Below, piece by piece: positions 1 to 8,671 of a stretch of 64,000 nt of DNA. Every line of letters begins with the position of its first letter. Position 1 is the stretch's first letter. The translations under genes and the position numbers were made by a program. The DNA is from Herbiconiux sp. (GTDB lineage Bacteria; Actinomycetota; Actinomycetes; Actinomycetales; Microbacteriaceae), in the NCBI RefSeq assembly GCF_023264855.1, contig NZ_JAHFUW010000001.1, positions 62,001 to 126,000 on the forward strand, in the 5' to 3' direction. Under the pieces are notes generated by a model, which saw only the letters and a list, made by a program, of their open reading frames with translations, was not told where the DNA came from and did not search any database.

Positions 1-29
1 GCTGCCTGAAGCTGCTGGTGCCTTCGGGT

Positions 30-1151
30 TTAGAGGACGTCGCCGCTACCACCGGCCCGCAGGGCGTCGACGACCGACTTGACGCGCTGGGCGTGCTCGC
101 TGGTGGTCACCAGGAGCGCGTCGGGGGTGTCGACCACGACGATGTCGCGGACGCCGATCAGGCTGATCACGCGCTTGGACTGCGAGACCACGATGCCGCT
201 GGAGGAGTCCGAGAGCACGCGGGCGTTCTGGCCCAGGATGGCGAGCTCGCTGCCCCGTCCCGAGCTGTGCAGCTTGGCGATGGAGGCGAAGTCGCCCACG
301 TCGTCCCAGTCGAAGTCGCCCGGGATGACGGCGAGGATGCCGGCGGCCGCGGCCGGCTCGGCGACCGAGTAGTCGATCGCGATCTTCTTCAGCGTCGGCC
401 AGACGCGGTCGACGACCTCGCCGCGCTTGGGGGTGTCCCAGGCTTCCGCCAGTTCGAGCAGGCCGGCCAGCAGTTCGGGCTCGGTCTTGCCGAGCTGCTC
501 GAGCAGCTTGTCGGCGCGGGTGATGAACATGCCCGCGTTCCAGAGGTACTTGCCCGACTTGAGGTAGCGGCGGGCGGTGGCCAGGTCGGGCTTCTCGACG
601 AAGTTGTCGACCTTCAGGGCGCTGGCGGCATCCTCGATGCCGAGCGGCTTGCTGGTGTGGATGTAGCCGAAGCCCACCGCGGCATCCGTCGGGGTGATTC
701 CGATCGTGGCGATGTAGCCGGCGTCGGCCACCACGACCGCCTGCTTCACGGCGGCGCGGAAGCGGTCGGGGTTGGTGATGACGTGGTCGGCGGCGAACGA
801 GCCGATGATCGCGCCGGGCTCGCGGCGCTCCAGGATGGCGGCGGCCAGCCCGATGGCGGCGGTCGAGTCGCGCGGCTCGCTCTCCAGAACCACGTTGTGA
901 TCCTGCAGATCGGGCAGCTGCTCCTCGACGGCGGCGCGGTGAGCACGGCCGGTCACGACCATGATCCGCTGCTCGCCCGCGAGCGGGGCGAGGCGGTCCC
1001 AGGTGTCGCGCAGCAGACTCTGGCCCGATCCGCTCAGATCGTGCAGGAACTTCGGCGCATCCGCACGCGACAGCGGCCACAGCCGCGAACCGATCCCCCC
1101 GGCGGGGATCACGTTGTAGAGCCGCTCGAGCGGCGAAGAAGTCGAAGTCAT
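30..1151 (-). CDS. manC: Mannose-1-phosphate guanylyltransferase
   Basis: Makes GDP-mannose from mannose 1-phosphate and GTP in the cytoplasm. The nucleotidyltransferase signature GGxGxRLxPLSR...PK lies at residues 18-34 and a VEKP motif follows in the middle of the protein. At 373 residues it is the short, single-domain type without the C-terminal isomerase cupin of bifunctional ManC enzymes. The ATG at 1151 was chosen because the family core begins a few residues later; longer in-frame starts at 1220 add arginine-rich sequence typical of noncoding DNA. A TAGGCT box lies seven bases upstream, so the mRNA is probably leaderless. It diverges from a GDP-mannose-using glycosyltransferase, which fits its role. 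Confidence 0.93.
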   Translation of the reverse strand: MTSTSSPLERLYNVIPAGGIGSRLWPLSRADAPKFLHDLSGSGQSLLRDTWDRLAPLAGEQRIMVVTGRAHRAAVEEQLPDLQDHNVVLESEPRDSTAAIGLAAAILERREPGAIIGSFAADHVITNPDRFRAAVKQAVVVADAGYIATIGITPTDAAVGFGYIHTSKPLGIEDAASALKVDNFVEKPDLATARRYLKSGKYLWNAGMFITRADKLLEQLGKTEPELLAGLLELAEAWDTPKRGEVVDRVWPTLKKIAIDYSVAEPAAAAGILAVIPGDFDWDDVGDFASIAKLHSSGRGSELAILGQNARVLSDSSSGIVVSQSKRVISLIGVRDIVVVDTPDALLVTTSEHAQRVKSVVDALRAGGSGDVL

Positions 1152-1285
1152 GGGCGACAGCCTAACGGGCGCGAAAACGAGACCCTGAGTCCCGAGACGC
1201 CGAGCCCGCGCGCGGGGCATCCGCTCGTCGGACGCCGCTCATCCGCCGGTCACCTGCGGGCCACCGTCAGGCCACCCCGCCTTCC

Positions 1286-1331
1286 TAGCCTGAGGGCGTG
1301 GCCGGATGCGGTCAGCCGACGAACACGGAGG
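1286..1331 (+). promoter_or_regulatory. Putative mgtA promoter -10 box and Shine-Dalgarno
   Basis: TAGCCT at 1286-1291 is a plausible actinobacterial -10 box, and GGAGG at 1327-1331 lies six bases before the ATG at 1338. No convincing -35 box is visible. The 186-base region between manC and mgtA holds both divergent promoters and nothing else that I can recognise. Confidence 0.4.
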
Positions 1332-1337
1332 CACCTC

Positions 1338-2501
1338 ATGCGAGTAGCCGTTGTCAGCGAGAGTTTTCTTCCCACCGTGAATGGCGTCACGGGCAGTGTC
1401 TGCAAGGTGCTCGACCACCTCGCCGACAACGGCCACGAGGCCATCGTGATCGCCCCCGCCGCCGGTTCACCGGCGAGTTACCGGGGGTTTCCCGTCTACC
1501 AGGTTCCGGCCGTCGCGTACCGCCAGTTCCCGGTGGGGATCCCGAACGCGCAGGTCGCGCGCCTGCTGGCCCGCTTCCAGCCCGACGTGCTGCACGCCGC
1601 CTCCCCCTTCCTGTTGGGAGCGCAGGCGATTGCGGCCGCCAACCGGCTCGGTGTGCCCTCGGTGGCCATCTTCCAGACGGATGTCGCGGGGTACGCCCGC
1701 CGCAACCGCCTCGGTTCGGCGTCGAAGTTCGCCTGGCGCTTCGTGCGCTGGATCCACGACGGCGCCGACCTCACGCTCGTGCCCTCCAGCGCCTCGCAGC
1801 ACGACCTCGAGACCGCCGGCGTGCAGCGGATCGCCCGCTGGGGCCGCGGCGTCGACCTCGAGCGCTACCACCCGAACCACCGCGCCCGGCCCACGGCGCA
1901 GGCGCTGCACGCGCTGCTGTCGCAGAACGGCCGCGACGCGGTCGTGGGCTACGTCGGCCGCGTCGCGCCGGAGAAAGGGCTGGAACGCCTGGCCGCACTG
2001 CGCGGGATGAGGGGGATGCAGCTCGCGATCGTGGGCGACGGGCCGAGCGACGACAGCATCCGGAACCAGCTGCGCGGCATGCCGGCGACCTTTCTCGGGC
2101 GCCTGTCGGGCCGCGAGCTGGCCGATGCCTACGCCGCCTTCGACGTGTTCGTGCACACCGGAACCGAGGAGACCTTCGGCCAGACGCTGCAGGAGGCGCA
2201 CGCCGCCGGGCTCCCGGTGATCGCCCCCGCAGCCGGCGGCCCGATCGACCTGGTGCGCCACGGCGAGAACGGCTACCTCTTCGACCCGGCCGACGCCGAC
2301 GACTTCCGGATGCGCGTCGGCTCGCTGGTGGGTGATCCCGCCCTGCGACGGCGGATGGGCGAGGCCGGGCGCCGCACGGTGATCGGAACCTCGTGGGACT
2401 CGGTGTGCGAGGAGCTGATGGCCCACTACCGCTCGGTGATCACCCGCCGGCCCGCACGCGCCATGCCTGCAAAGCGCACTCCGGCCGGCTCACACGCCTG
2501 A
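1338..2501 (+). CDS. mgtA: GDP-mannose-dependent alpha-mannosyltransferase (GT4)
   Basis: A GT-B fold glycosyltransferase of 387 residues. The N-terminus reads MRVAVVSESFLPTVNG, the start typical of MgtA/PimB-type mannosyltransferases, and the retaining EX7E motif is at E278 and E286 next to a glycine-rich GLPVIAPAAGGP segment. In Corynebacteriales this family adds mannose to a lipid acceptor during lipomannan/lipoglycan synthesis; the exact acceptor here is inferred. The ATG at 1338 has GGAGG six bases upstream. The frame stays open far upstream only because it overlaps the antisense of manC. Neighbouring manC supplies its donor. Confidence 0.85.
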   Translation: MRVAVVSESFLPTVNGVTGSVCKVLDHLADNGHEAIVIAPAAGSPASYRGFPVYQVPAVAYRQFPVGIPNAQVARLLARFQPDVLHAASPFLLGAQAIAAANRLGVPSVAIFQTDVAGYARRNRLGSASKFAWRFVRWIHDGADLTLVPSSASQHDLETAGVQRIARWGRGVDLERYHPNHRARPTAQALHALLSQNGRDAVVGYVGRVAPEKGLERLAALRGMRGMQLAIVGDGPSDDSIRNQLRGMPATFLGRLSGRELADAYAAFDVFVHTGTEETFGQTLQEAHAAGLPVIAPAAGGPIDLVRHGENGYLFDPADADDFRMRVGSLVGDPALRRRMGEAGRRTVIGTSWDSVCEELMAHYRSVITRRPARAMPAKRTPAGSHA

Positions 2502-2518
2502 ATACAGGAGGGTATTCA
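2499..2518. repeat. 7-bp inverted repeat at the end of mgtA
   Basis: TGAATAC and GTATTCA are exact inverted copies separated by six bases, and the first overlaps the mgtA stop codon. It could form a small hairpin that trims or ends the mgtA transcript, or act as an operator. There is no U-tract, so an intrinsic terminator is doubtful. Confidence 0.4.
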
Positions 2519-2575
2519 GTGGCCGTCTCGCCCTGTTATCACGCGGCATCCGCGCCATCCAGGGCCTGTATACAA

Positions 2576-2620
2576 CTTAGGTAGGCCTTACAAGCCATTC
2601 CGCACTTCTCGGCGTAGACT
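2576..2620 (+). promoter_or_regulatory. Possible sdh promoter with a weak iron-box-like site
   Basis: A TAGACT box at 2615-2620 is a good actinobacterial -10 element. About 20-35 bases upstream, TTAGGTAGGCCTTACAA at about 2577-2593 partly resembles the DtxR/IdeR iron box (TTAGGTTAGSCTAACCTAA): the left half matches well, the right half poorly. A DtxR-type repressor here would couple succinate dehydrogenase to iron supply, but the match is too weak to rely on. Confidence 0.3.
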
Positions 2621-2698
2621 CACAGAGGTCGTCGACCGAGTTCTCGCCATTCGCGCGAGGGCGGGCGCGGCCTCGACTGAAGCCAAGGAGGGTTGTTC

Positions 2699-3112
2699 AT
2701 GCCTGAGAATTCGGCAGGGACGATGACGCCGAGGCGGCCAGCAGGCACTCTCTACCGCGGCCGTGAAGGCATGTGGTCGTGGGTGCTGCACCGCATCACG
2801 GGCGTAGCGATTTTCTTCTTCCTACTCGTGCACGTGCTCGACAGTTCGATGGTGGCTGTCGCACCGGGCGCGTACAACGCGGTGATCGACACCTACAAGA
2901 ACCCCCTGATGGGCCTCGGTGAGACCGCGCTGGTCGCCGCCATCGTGTTCCACGCCTTCAACGGCATCCGGATCATCCTGATCGATCTGTGGAGCAAGGG
3001 CACCAAGTACCAGCGCGTCATGTTCTACGTGGTGATCGGTCTCTGGGTGGTGGCGATGCTCGGCTTCGCCCCGCGCCACCTGATCAACGTCTTCAGCGAG
3101 ATGGGGCACTGA
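2699..3112 (+). CDS. sdhC: Succinate dehydrogenase cytochrome b556 subunit
   Basis: Membrane anchor of complex II with three predicted transmembrane helices in 137 residues. It carries the conserved HRITG motif at residues 31-35 and further histidines (in LLVH and HAFNGIR) that can ligate heme b. The ATG at 2699 has AAGGAGGG at 2685-2692, a good Shine-Dalgarno at proper distance; the TTG at 2693 would touch that site and is rejected. It is first in the sdhCDAB operon, and its TGA overlaps the ATG of sdhD by one base. Confidence 0.93.
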   Translation: MPENSAGTMTPRRPAGTLYRGREGMWSWVLHRITGVAIFFFLLVHVLDSSMVAVAPGAYNAVIDTYKNPLMGLGETALVAAIVFHAFNGIRIILIDLWSKGTKYQRVMFYVVIGLWVVAMLGFAPRHLINVFSEMGH

Positions 3113-3564
3113 TGTCGACGACGATCCAGAGCCCTCGCGCCCCGTTCTCCGTTCCCCGCAAGCGCGGCGTGAACTGGGAGAAGTGGGGCTGGATCTACAT
3201 GCGCGCCTCGGGCGTCGTGCTGATCATCCTCATCTTCGGCCACCTCATCGTGAACCTGCTTCTGGGCGATGGCATCAAGAGCATCGACTTCGCCTTCGTC
3301 GCCGGCAAGTGGGCGAGCCCGTTCTGGCAGGTCTGGGACCTGCTGATGCTGTGGCTGGCCTTCATCCACGGCGGCAACGGCATGCGCACCATCGTGAACG
3401 ACTACGCCACGAAGCCTCTGACGCGCAAGATCCTGCTCGGCGCCATCCTCGTCTCGGTCGTGGCCGAGATCGTGCTCGGCACCGTCGTGATCTTCGCGTT
3501 CGACCCGTGCCCCGCGGGCGGCCCGGCAGATCTGCTGCCGTCGTTCTGCCCCGTCAACCAGTAG
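3112..3564 (+). CDS. sdhD: Succinate dehydrogenase hydrophobic membrane anchor
   Basis: The second membrane anchor of complex II, 150 residues, with three predicted helices. The first helix contains GHLIVNLLLG, whose histidine is a candidate heme or quinone-site residue. The start ATG overlaps the sdhC stop (TGATG), so translation is probably coupled. The flavoprotein gene begins 15 bases downstream. Order and spacing are those of the usual actinobacterial sdhCDAB operon. Confidence 0.92.
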   Translation: MSTTIQSPRAPFSVPRKRGVNWEKWGWIYMRASGVVLIILIFGHLIVNLLLGDGIKSIDFAFVAGKWASPFWQVWDLLMLWLAFIHGGNGMRTIVNDYATKPLTRKILLGAILVSVVAEIVLGTVVIFAFDPCPAGGPADLLPSFCPVNQ

Positions 3565-3579
3565 TTCCCTAGCAACGAC

Positions 3580-5391
3580 GTGAGTGAATCCGTGACCCAG
3601 TTCGAAGACGGCGCCGTGATCGACGGCGTGACCTACCACCAGTTCGACATCGTGATCGTGGGCGCCGGCGGCGCAGGGATGCGCGCGGCGATCGAGGCGG
3701 GGCCCAAGGCGAAGACCGCGGTCATCTCCAAGCTCTACCCCACCCGCTCGCACACCGGTGCGGCGCAGGGCGGCATGGCGGCGGCGCTCGCCAACGTCGA
3801 GGAAGACAACTGGGAGTGGCACACCTTCGACACCGTCAAGGGCGGTGACTACCTGGTCGATCAGGATGCCGCCGAGATCCTGGCGAAAGAGGCCATCGAC
3901 GCGGTCATCGACCTCGAGAACATGGGTCTGCCGTTCAACCGCACCCCCGAGGGCAAGATCGACCAGCGCCGGTTCGGCGGTCACACCCGCGACCACGGCA
4001 AGGCGCCCGTGCGCCGGGCCTGCTACGCGGCCGACCGCACCGGCCACATGATCCTGCAGACGCTGTTCCAGAACTGCGTGCGCCTGGGCATCAACTTCTA
4101 CAACGAGTTCTACGTGCTCGACCTCGTGATGACGAACGTCGACGGCGTCGACAAGCCGTCCGGCGTGGTGGCCTATGAGCTCGCCACCGGCGCCATCCAC
4201 GTCTTCCAGGCGAAGGCGGTCATCTTCGCCACCGGCGGCTTCGGCAAGATCTACAAAACCACCTCCAACGCCCACACCCTGACGGGCGACGGCGTCGGCA
4301 TCATCTGGCGCAAGGGCCTGCCGCTGGAAGACATGGAGTTCTTCCAGTTCCACCCCACGGGCCTGGCCGGCCTCGGCATCCTGCTCACCGAGGGAGCGCG
4401 AGGCGAGGGAGCGATCCTTCGCAACGCCTCCGGTGAGCGCTTCATGGAGCGCTACGCCCCCACCATCAAAGACCTGGCACCCCGCGATATCGTCGCCCGC
4501 TGCATGGTGCAAGAGGTGCAGGAGGGCCGCGGCGCCGGGCCGCACAAAGACTACGTGCTGCTCGACTGCACGCACCTCGGCGCCGAGGTGCTCGAGACGA
4601 AGCTCCCCGACATCACCGAGTTCGCGCGCACGTACCTGGGCGTCGACCCGGTGGTCGAGCCGGTGCCCGTGATGCCCACGGCCCACTACGCGATGGGCGG
4701 CATCCCCACGAACATCAAGGCCGAGGTGCTCTCCGACAACGACACCGTGGTGCCGGGCCTCTACGCCGCCGGCGAGTGCGCGTGCGTCTCGGTGCACGGC
4801 TCCAACCGTCTCGGCACCAACTCGTTGCTCGACATCAACGTGTTCGGCAAGCGCAGCGGCAACAACGCCGCCGAGTACGTGCAGACGGTCGACTTCACGC
4901 CGCTGCCTCCCGACCCGGCCGCTGCGATCATCTCCCTCGTCGCCTCGCTCCGCGACTCCACCGGAACCGAGCGCATCTCGGCCATCCGCAAGGAGCTGCA
5001 AGACGAGATGGACAAGAACGCGCAGGTGTTCCGCACCGACGAGTCGCTGGCATCCGTCACCGCCACGATCCACCGGCTGCGCGACCGCTACCGCAACATC
5101 CAGGTGCAGGACAAGGGCAAGCGGTTCAACACCGACCTGCTCGAGGCCATCGAGCTGGGCTTCCTGCTCGACCTGGCCGAGGTCGTCGTCTTCTCGGCGC
5201 GCAACCGCCAGGAGAGCCGCGGTGGGCACATGCGCGACGACTTCCCCAAGCGCGACGACGACACCTACATGAAGCACACGATGGCGTATCTCTCCGGAGA
5301 CCCGCATTCCAGCGACGCCGCCGACCACATCCGACTCGATTGGAAGCCCGTGGTCATCACGCGCTACCAGCCGATGGAGAGGAAGTACTGA
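3580..5391 (+). CDS. sdhA: Succinate dehydrogenase flavoprotein subunit
   Basis: Catalytic subunit that oxidises succinate to fumarate at covalently bound FAD. The dinucleotide motif GAGGAG is at residues 28-33, the FAD-linking histidine is H58 in [10 protein letters not shown], and the active-site stretch [20 protein letters not shown] follows in the middle. The length of 603 residues is normal. The GTG at 3580 has no clear Shine-Dalgarno; GTG at 3592 is an alternative that would lose only four residues. The stop overlaps the sdhB ATG by one base. Confidence 0.96.
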   Translation: MSESVTQFEDGAVIDGVTYHQFDIVIVGAGGAGMRAAIEAGPKAKTAVISKLYPTRSHTGAAQGGMAAALANVEEDNWEWHTFDTVKGGDYLVDQDAAEILAKEAIDAVIDLENMGLPFNRTPEGKIDQRRFGGHTRDHGKAPVRRACYAADRTGHMILQTLFQNCVRLGINFYNEFYVLDLVMTNVDGVDKPSGVVAYELATGAIHVFQAKAVIFATGGFGKIYKTTSNAHTLTGDGVGIIWRKGLPLEDMEFFQFHPTGLAGLGILLTEGARGEGAILRNASGERFMERYAPTIKDLAPRDIVARCMVQEVQEGRGAGPHKDYVLLDCTHLGAEVLETKLPDITEFARTYLGVDPVVEPVPVMPTAHYAMGGIPTNIKAEVLSDNDTVVPGLYAAGECACVSVHGSNRLGTNSLLDINVFGKRSGNNAAEYVQTVDFTPLPPDPAAAIISLVASLRDSTGTERISAIRKELQDEMDKNAQVFRTDESLASVTATIHRLRDRYRNIQVQDKGKRFNTDLLEAIELGFLLDLAEVVVFSARNRQESRGGHMRDDFPKRDDDTYMKHTMAYLSGDPHSSDAADHIRLDWKPVVITRYQPMERKY

Positions 5392-6158
5392 TGACCCTCC
5401 TAGCCGACGCCCCCGCTTCCGGTCCCGCCCCCGAGGCGCCGATCGAGGCCTTCACGGTCACGCTCATCATCCGCCGCTTCGACCCCGACGTCGACGACGA
5501 GCCGCGCTGGCAGGACTTCGACGTGCAGATGTACGCGACCGACCGCATCCTCGACGCCCTGCACAAGATCAAGTGGGAGCAGGACGGCTCGCTCACGTTC
5601 CGCCGCTCGTGCGCGCACGGCATCTGCGGCTCGGATGCGATGCGCATCAACGGCCGCAACCGCCTGGCCTGCAAGACGCTGATCAAAGACCTCGACATCA
5701 CCAAGCCGATCTACGTGGAGGCCATCAAGGGCCTGCCGCTGGAGAAGGACTTGGTGGTCGACATGGACCCGTTCTTCGAGTCGTTCCGCGAGGTGCAGCC
5801 GTTCCTGCAGTCGAACACCGCGCCGCCGAAAGACAAGGAGCGCATCCAGTCGGTCGCCGACCGCGCGCGCTTCGACGACACCACCAAGTGCATCCTCTGC
5901 GCCGCGTGCACCTCGTCGTGCCCCGTGTTCTGGACCGACGGGCAGTACTTCGGCCCCGCCGCGATCGTGAACGCGCACCGCTTCATCTTCGATTCGCGCG
6001 ACGAGGCGGCCCAGACCCGCCTCGACATCCTCAACGACAAAGAAGGCGTGTGGCGCTGCCGCACCACCTTCAACTGCACCGACGCCTGCCCCCGCGGCAT
6101 CCAGGTCACGCAGGCCATCGCCGAGGTCAAGCAGGCCATCATGCGAGGCAAGCCCTAG
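5391..6158 (+). CDS. sdhB: Succinate dehydrogenase iron-sulfur subunit
   Basis: Electron-transfer subunit linking FAD to the quinone site, 255 residues. The 2Fe-2S ligands are C74, C79, D82 and C94; the aspartate in third position also occurs in the Escherichia coli enzyme. The 4Fe-4S and 3Fe-4S clusters use C167, C170, C173, C177, C223, C229 and C233. It is the last gene of the operon. A strong hairpin lies about 25 bases after the stop codon and may end the transcript. Confidence 0.96.
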   Translation: MTLLADAPASGPAPEAPIEAFTVTLIIRRFDPDVDDEPRWQDFDVQMYATDRILDALHKIKWEQDGSLTFRRSCAHGICGSDAMRINGRNRLACKTLIKDLDITKPIYVEAIKGLPLEKDLVVDMDPFFESFREVQPFLQSNTAPPKDKERIQSVADRARFDDTTKCILCAACTSSCPVFWTDGQYFGPAAIVNAHRFIFDSRDEAAQTRLDILNDKEGVWRCRTTFNCTDACPRGIQVTQAIAEVKQAIMRGKP

Positions 6159-6181
6159 CCGTTTCGCTCCTCACGCGCCGT

Positions 6182-6261
6182 CCGAATGGATGGAGCCTCG
6201 TCCCAGGTGCGGACAGAGGCTCCATCCATTCGCGTATACGGGCCGTTTCTCCAGCCATTCG
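6182..6261. repeat. Intergenic hairpin repeat, copy 1
   Basis: An 80-base element whose core is a 17-bp perfect stem (6183-6199 with 6216-6232) around a 16-base loop. A third arm, CTCCAGCCATTCG at about 6249-6261, is also complementary to the left arm with one mismatch, so two alternative folds are possible. A related copy lies at 7237-7316; by hand alignment about 52 of 80 positions match with no gaps. It sits after sdhB and may serve as a terminator, though there is no U-tract. Confidence 0.8.
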
Positions 6262-6371
6262 ACGCGTGCCGACACGCGACATGGGTTCTGCACAATCTGA
6301 CGGGCGCAGAAGTTGTGCACAGATGCTGCGGATGGCTCACCCGAGGCCGCCCGCAGGCGCACGCTCGGCAC

Positions 6372-7211
6372 ATGAACCATTCGTCTTTGCCCGAAGTCGC
6401 TTCCACGGCGATGCTGCGTCGGCTCGGCGTCAGCGCGCCCGAGCTCAGACAGTGGGAACGTGACGGCACGGTGCAGCGGATACGGCGCGGCTACTACGCC
6501 AGACCGGATGCGCGCACGCCGGTCGTGCGTGCCGTGCGGCTGGGCGGCCGGCTCACGTCCTACCCGGCGCTCGAGGCCCACGGAGCCTGGTGTCCGCCCG
6601 ATGATGACCGACTGCACGTCGCCGTCAACGCTCACGCGAGGCTGCTGCGCGATCCGGATACGGCGGAGTTCTTCCGGCCGAGAAGCGATGTGGTTCTGCA
6701 TTGGAAAGATGTCCCGCCCCCTCGGAGCGGGCAGATCACCGGGCTCTCTCTTCTGCCGACAGCTATCCGTCACCTGCCGGCAGATCTCGACCACGCCCAT
6801 CTCGTCGCCGTTCTCGATTCTGCGGTGCGCGCCCGCTCGACGACGACCGCCCAGCTCGCTGCCGGCTTCGGGGGCACGCCGCGCCTTCTCCGGGTGATGA
6901 GACTGATCGACCCCTCGGCCGAATCCGGCACCGAGTCGATCGCGCGCGTTCGGATGCTCGAAGCAGGCATCGAACCCCGATGCCAGGCGAAGATCGGGCG
7001 GTGGCGGGTCGATTTCCTGATCAGCCGACGCGTCGTCGTCGAGGTCGACGGCCGCGAGTTCCACGACGACGAGTCCACCTTCACACGCGATCGTCGTAAA
7101 GCGGCCGAACTCACCGCACTCGGCCTCCATGTGCTGCACTTCAGCTACGCCCAAGTGCTCTACGACTGGCCCACCTGCCTCGCCGCCATCCGGCGAGCCC
7201 TGCTGCTCTGA
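6372..7211 (+). CDS. AbiEi-like winged-helix plus DUF559 (Vsr-fold) protein
   Basis: Residues 9-43 look like the winged-helix domain of type IV antitoxin AbiEi proteins (ELRQWERDGTVQRIRRGYY). The C-terminal part, from about residue 205, looks like DUF559, a small restriction-endonuclease-like fold; candidate catalytic acids are in RVDFL (around 212) and VEVDGREFH (around 222-229). Proteins of this build are common and mostly uncharacterised in Actinobacteria. No adjacent toxin partner such as AbiEii is present. The ATG at 6372 has no obvious Shine-Dalgarno. The gene stands alone between two copies of a hairpin repeat, which suggests a movable module. Function is not known. Confidence 0.75.
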   Translation: MNHSSLPEVASTAMLRRLGVSAPELRQWERDGTVQRIRRGYYARPDARTPVVRAVRLGGRLTSYPALEAHGAWCPPDDDRLHVAVNAHARLLRDPDTAEFFRPRSDVVLHWKDVPPPRSGQITGLSLLPTAIRHLPADLDHAHLVAVLDSAVRARSTTTAQLAAGFGGTPRLLRVMRLIDPSAESGTESIARVRMLEAGIEPRCQAKIGRWRVDFLISRRVVVEVDGREFHDDESTFTRDRRKAAELTALGLHVLHFSYAQVLYDWPTCLAAIRRALLL

Positions 7212-7236
7212 CCACCCGCCGTGCCGCCGACCCCGA

Positions 7237-7316
7237 CCGAACGGATGGAAGCTATGACCAGACGCGGACTCAGGCTCCATCCGTTGCGCAATGGAGCGGA
7301 AGACTCCAGCCGTTCG
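7237..7316. repeat. Intergenic hairpin repeat, copy 2
   Basis: Related to the element at 6182-6261, same length and orientation. The central stem (7240-7249 with 7276-7285) and the third arm CTCCAGCCGTTCG are kept. Where copy 1 has T in the left arm, this copy has C, and the paired positions in both other arms changed from A to G, so pairing is preserved. This covariation supports an RNA or DNA hairpin under selection. Confidence 0.78.
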
Positions 7317-7365
7317 GGACGACGGCGTGCGAGCGCGGCACCAGCGGTCGTGTCAGGCTTGCCGT

Positions 7366-8595
7366 ATGAGCGAGGAGCGCGGCACACCGCAGAAGAACAC
7401 GGCGGGCGACCCGGCGGGGGGTACCGCCGTGAAGGACGACAAGGCGACCACGAAGGTGGACTCGGGAAGGCCGGCGGCGGTCGAGATCGAGAAGAAGGAC
7501 GAGGGTCCCCAGAAGCCCCAGAGCGGCATCGCGAAGCTCATCGCCTGGGTGATGGCCCTGCGGCCGGTGCGGGTCTTCCTGCGGTTCGGAGCGAGCGGCG
7601 GCGAGATCATGGCCTCGGGGATGTCGTTCCAGGCGGTGTTCGCCATCTTCGCGGGCATCTGGGTCGGGTTCTCGATCTTCGGCATCGTGCTCGCCGGCAA
7701 TCCAGACCTGATGGATGCCGTGGTCGCGCAGTTGAGCAACGCGATCCCGGGGCTGATCGGCGAGGGTGGCGCGATCGACCCCGAAGCACTCTCGCAAGCC
7801 CGCATCCTCGGCTGGACCGGCGCGATCGCCCTGGTGGGCCTGGTGCTGACCGCGATCGGCTGGCTCGCCTCGACACGCGACTCCATTCGCCGCCTGTTCA
7901 AGCTCGACCCGCCCACCACCAATCCGGTGCTGCTGAAGGTCAAGGACTTCGGTCTTGCGCTCGGCTTCGCGGTCGCGATCGTGCTCTCCTCCGCGGTGAG
8001 CCTGGTCAGCAATCAGGGACTCGGGATCGTCTTCGATCTGCTCGGCATCGACAACCAGTCGCCGTTCGCGCTGGTCATGGCCTGGCTCCTGGGTGTGCTG
8101 GTGGTGTTCGCCTTCGACAGCTTCGTGCTCGGGATCGCGTTCCGGGTGCTCTCCGGCGTCAAGATCCCGAGACGTCGACTGATCGCCGGCGCCGCGATCG
8201 GAGGCGCGGCCCTCGGTGTGCTGAAGATCCTCGGCTCCCAGTTGCTCGGCGGTGCCACCTCGAACCCGCTGCTGGCCTCCTTCGCGGTGATCATCGGCAT
8301 CATGATCTTCCTCAACCTGGTATGCCGCGTCATCCTGATCTCGGCCACCTGGATCGCCGTGGGCATGGACGATGCCGGGATCGACGCCCGCGCCCTGAGT
8401 CCCGAGCAGCAGCAGGCCGAGCGAGAGCGTTCCGTCGCGGAGGCACGCGACGTGCTCATCTCCGCGGAACGGCAACGCCTGCAGGAGCAGCTCGCCACGG
8501 AGCACGGCCTGCGCCGCCGCCGGGTGCGCAAGCAGCTCGAGAAGCTCGACGAACTCGACGAGGCCGACCAGCTGAAGCTCTCCAAGCGCCGCTGA
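7366..8595 (+). CDS. YihY/BrkB-type membrane protein
   Basis: A 409-residue membrane protein of the YihY/virulence factor BrkB family, whose biochemical role is not settled. The first 55 residues are charged and cytosolic; after that come about six hydrophobic helices including GMSFQAVFAIFAGIWVGF, typical of the family. The last 60 residues are a charged, probably coiled-coil tail (ERQRLQEQLATEHGLRRRR). The ATG at 7366 was chosen because no homology is expected upstream. A CAGGCT box lies six bases before it, so the mRNA may be leaderless. The name virulence factor is historical and implies no pathogenicity here. Confidence 0.85.
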   Translation: MSEERGTPQKNTAGDPAGGTAVKDDKATTKVDSGRPAAVEIEKKDEGPQKPQSGIAKLIAWVMALRPVRVFLRFGASGGEIMASGMSFQAVFAIFAGIWVGFSIFGIVLAGNPDLMDAVVAQLSNAIPGLIGEGGAIDPEALSQARILGWTGAIALVGLVLTAIGWLASTRDSIRRLFKLDPPTTNPVLLKVKDFGLALGFAVAIVLSSAVSLVSNQGLGIVFDLLGIDNQSPFALVMAWLLGVLVVFAFDSFVLGIAFRVLSGVKIPRRRLIAGAAIGGAALGVLKILGSQLLGGATSNPLLASFAVIIGIMIFLNLVCRVILISATWIAVGMDDAGIDARALSPEQQQAERERSVAEARDVLISAERQRLQEQLATEHGLRRRRVRKQLEKLDELDEADQLKLSKRR

Positions 8596-8671
8596 GCAGA
8601 GGCCGCAGGGCCGATGCGGCTGAACGCGGACGGCCACGGCCGGTGTCCGGGGTCGCCGCTACAGTAGAAAC

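Noticed and set aside
18-1337. Long rightward open frame upstream of mgtA
   Set aside because: It is the antisense of manC; the glycosyltransferase domain begins only at 1338, where a GGAGG site is present.
3025-5328. Leftward open frame of about 770 codons
   Set aside because: Antisense of sdhD and sdhA, which have complete domains and motifs.
6372-7211. AbiE-type toxin-antitoxin pair
   Set aside because: Only the AbiEi-like winged helix is present; no AbiEii nucleotidyltransferase gene is adjacent.
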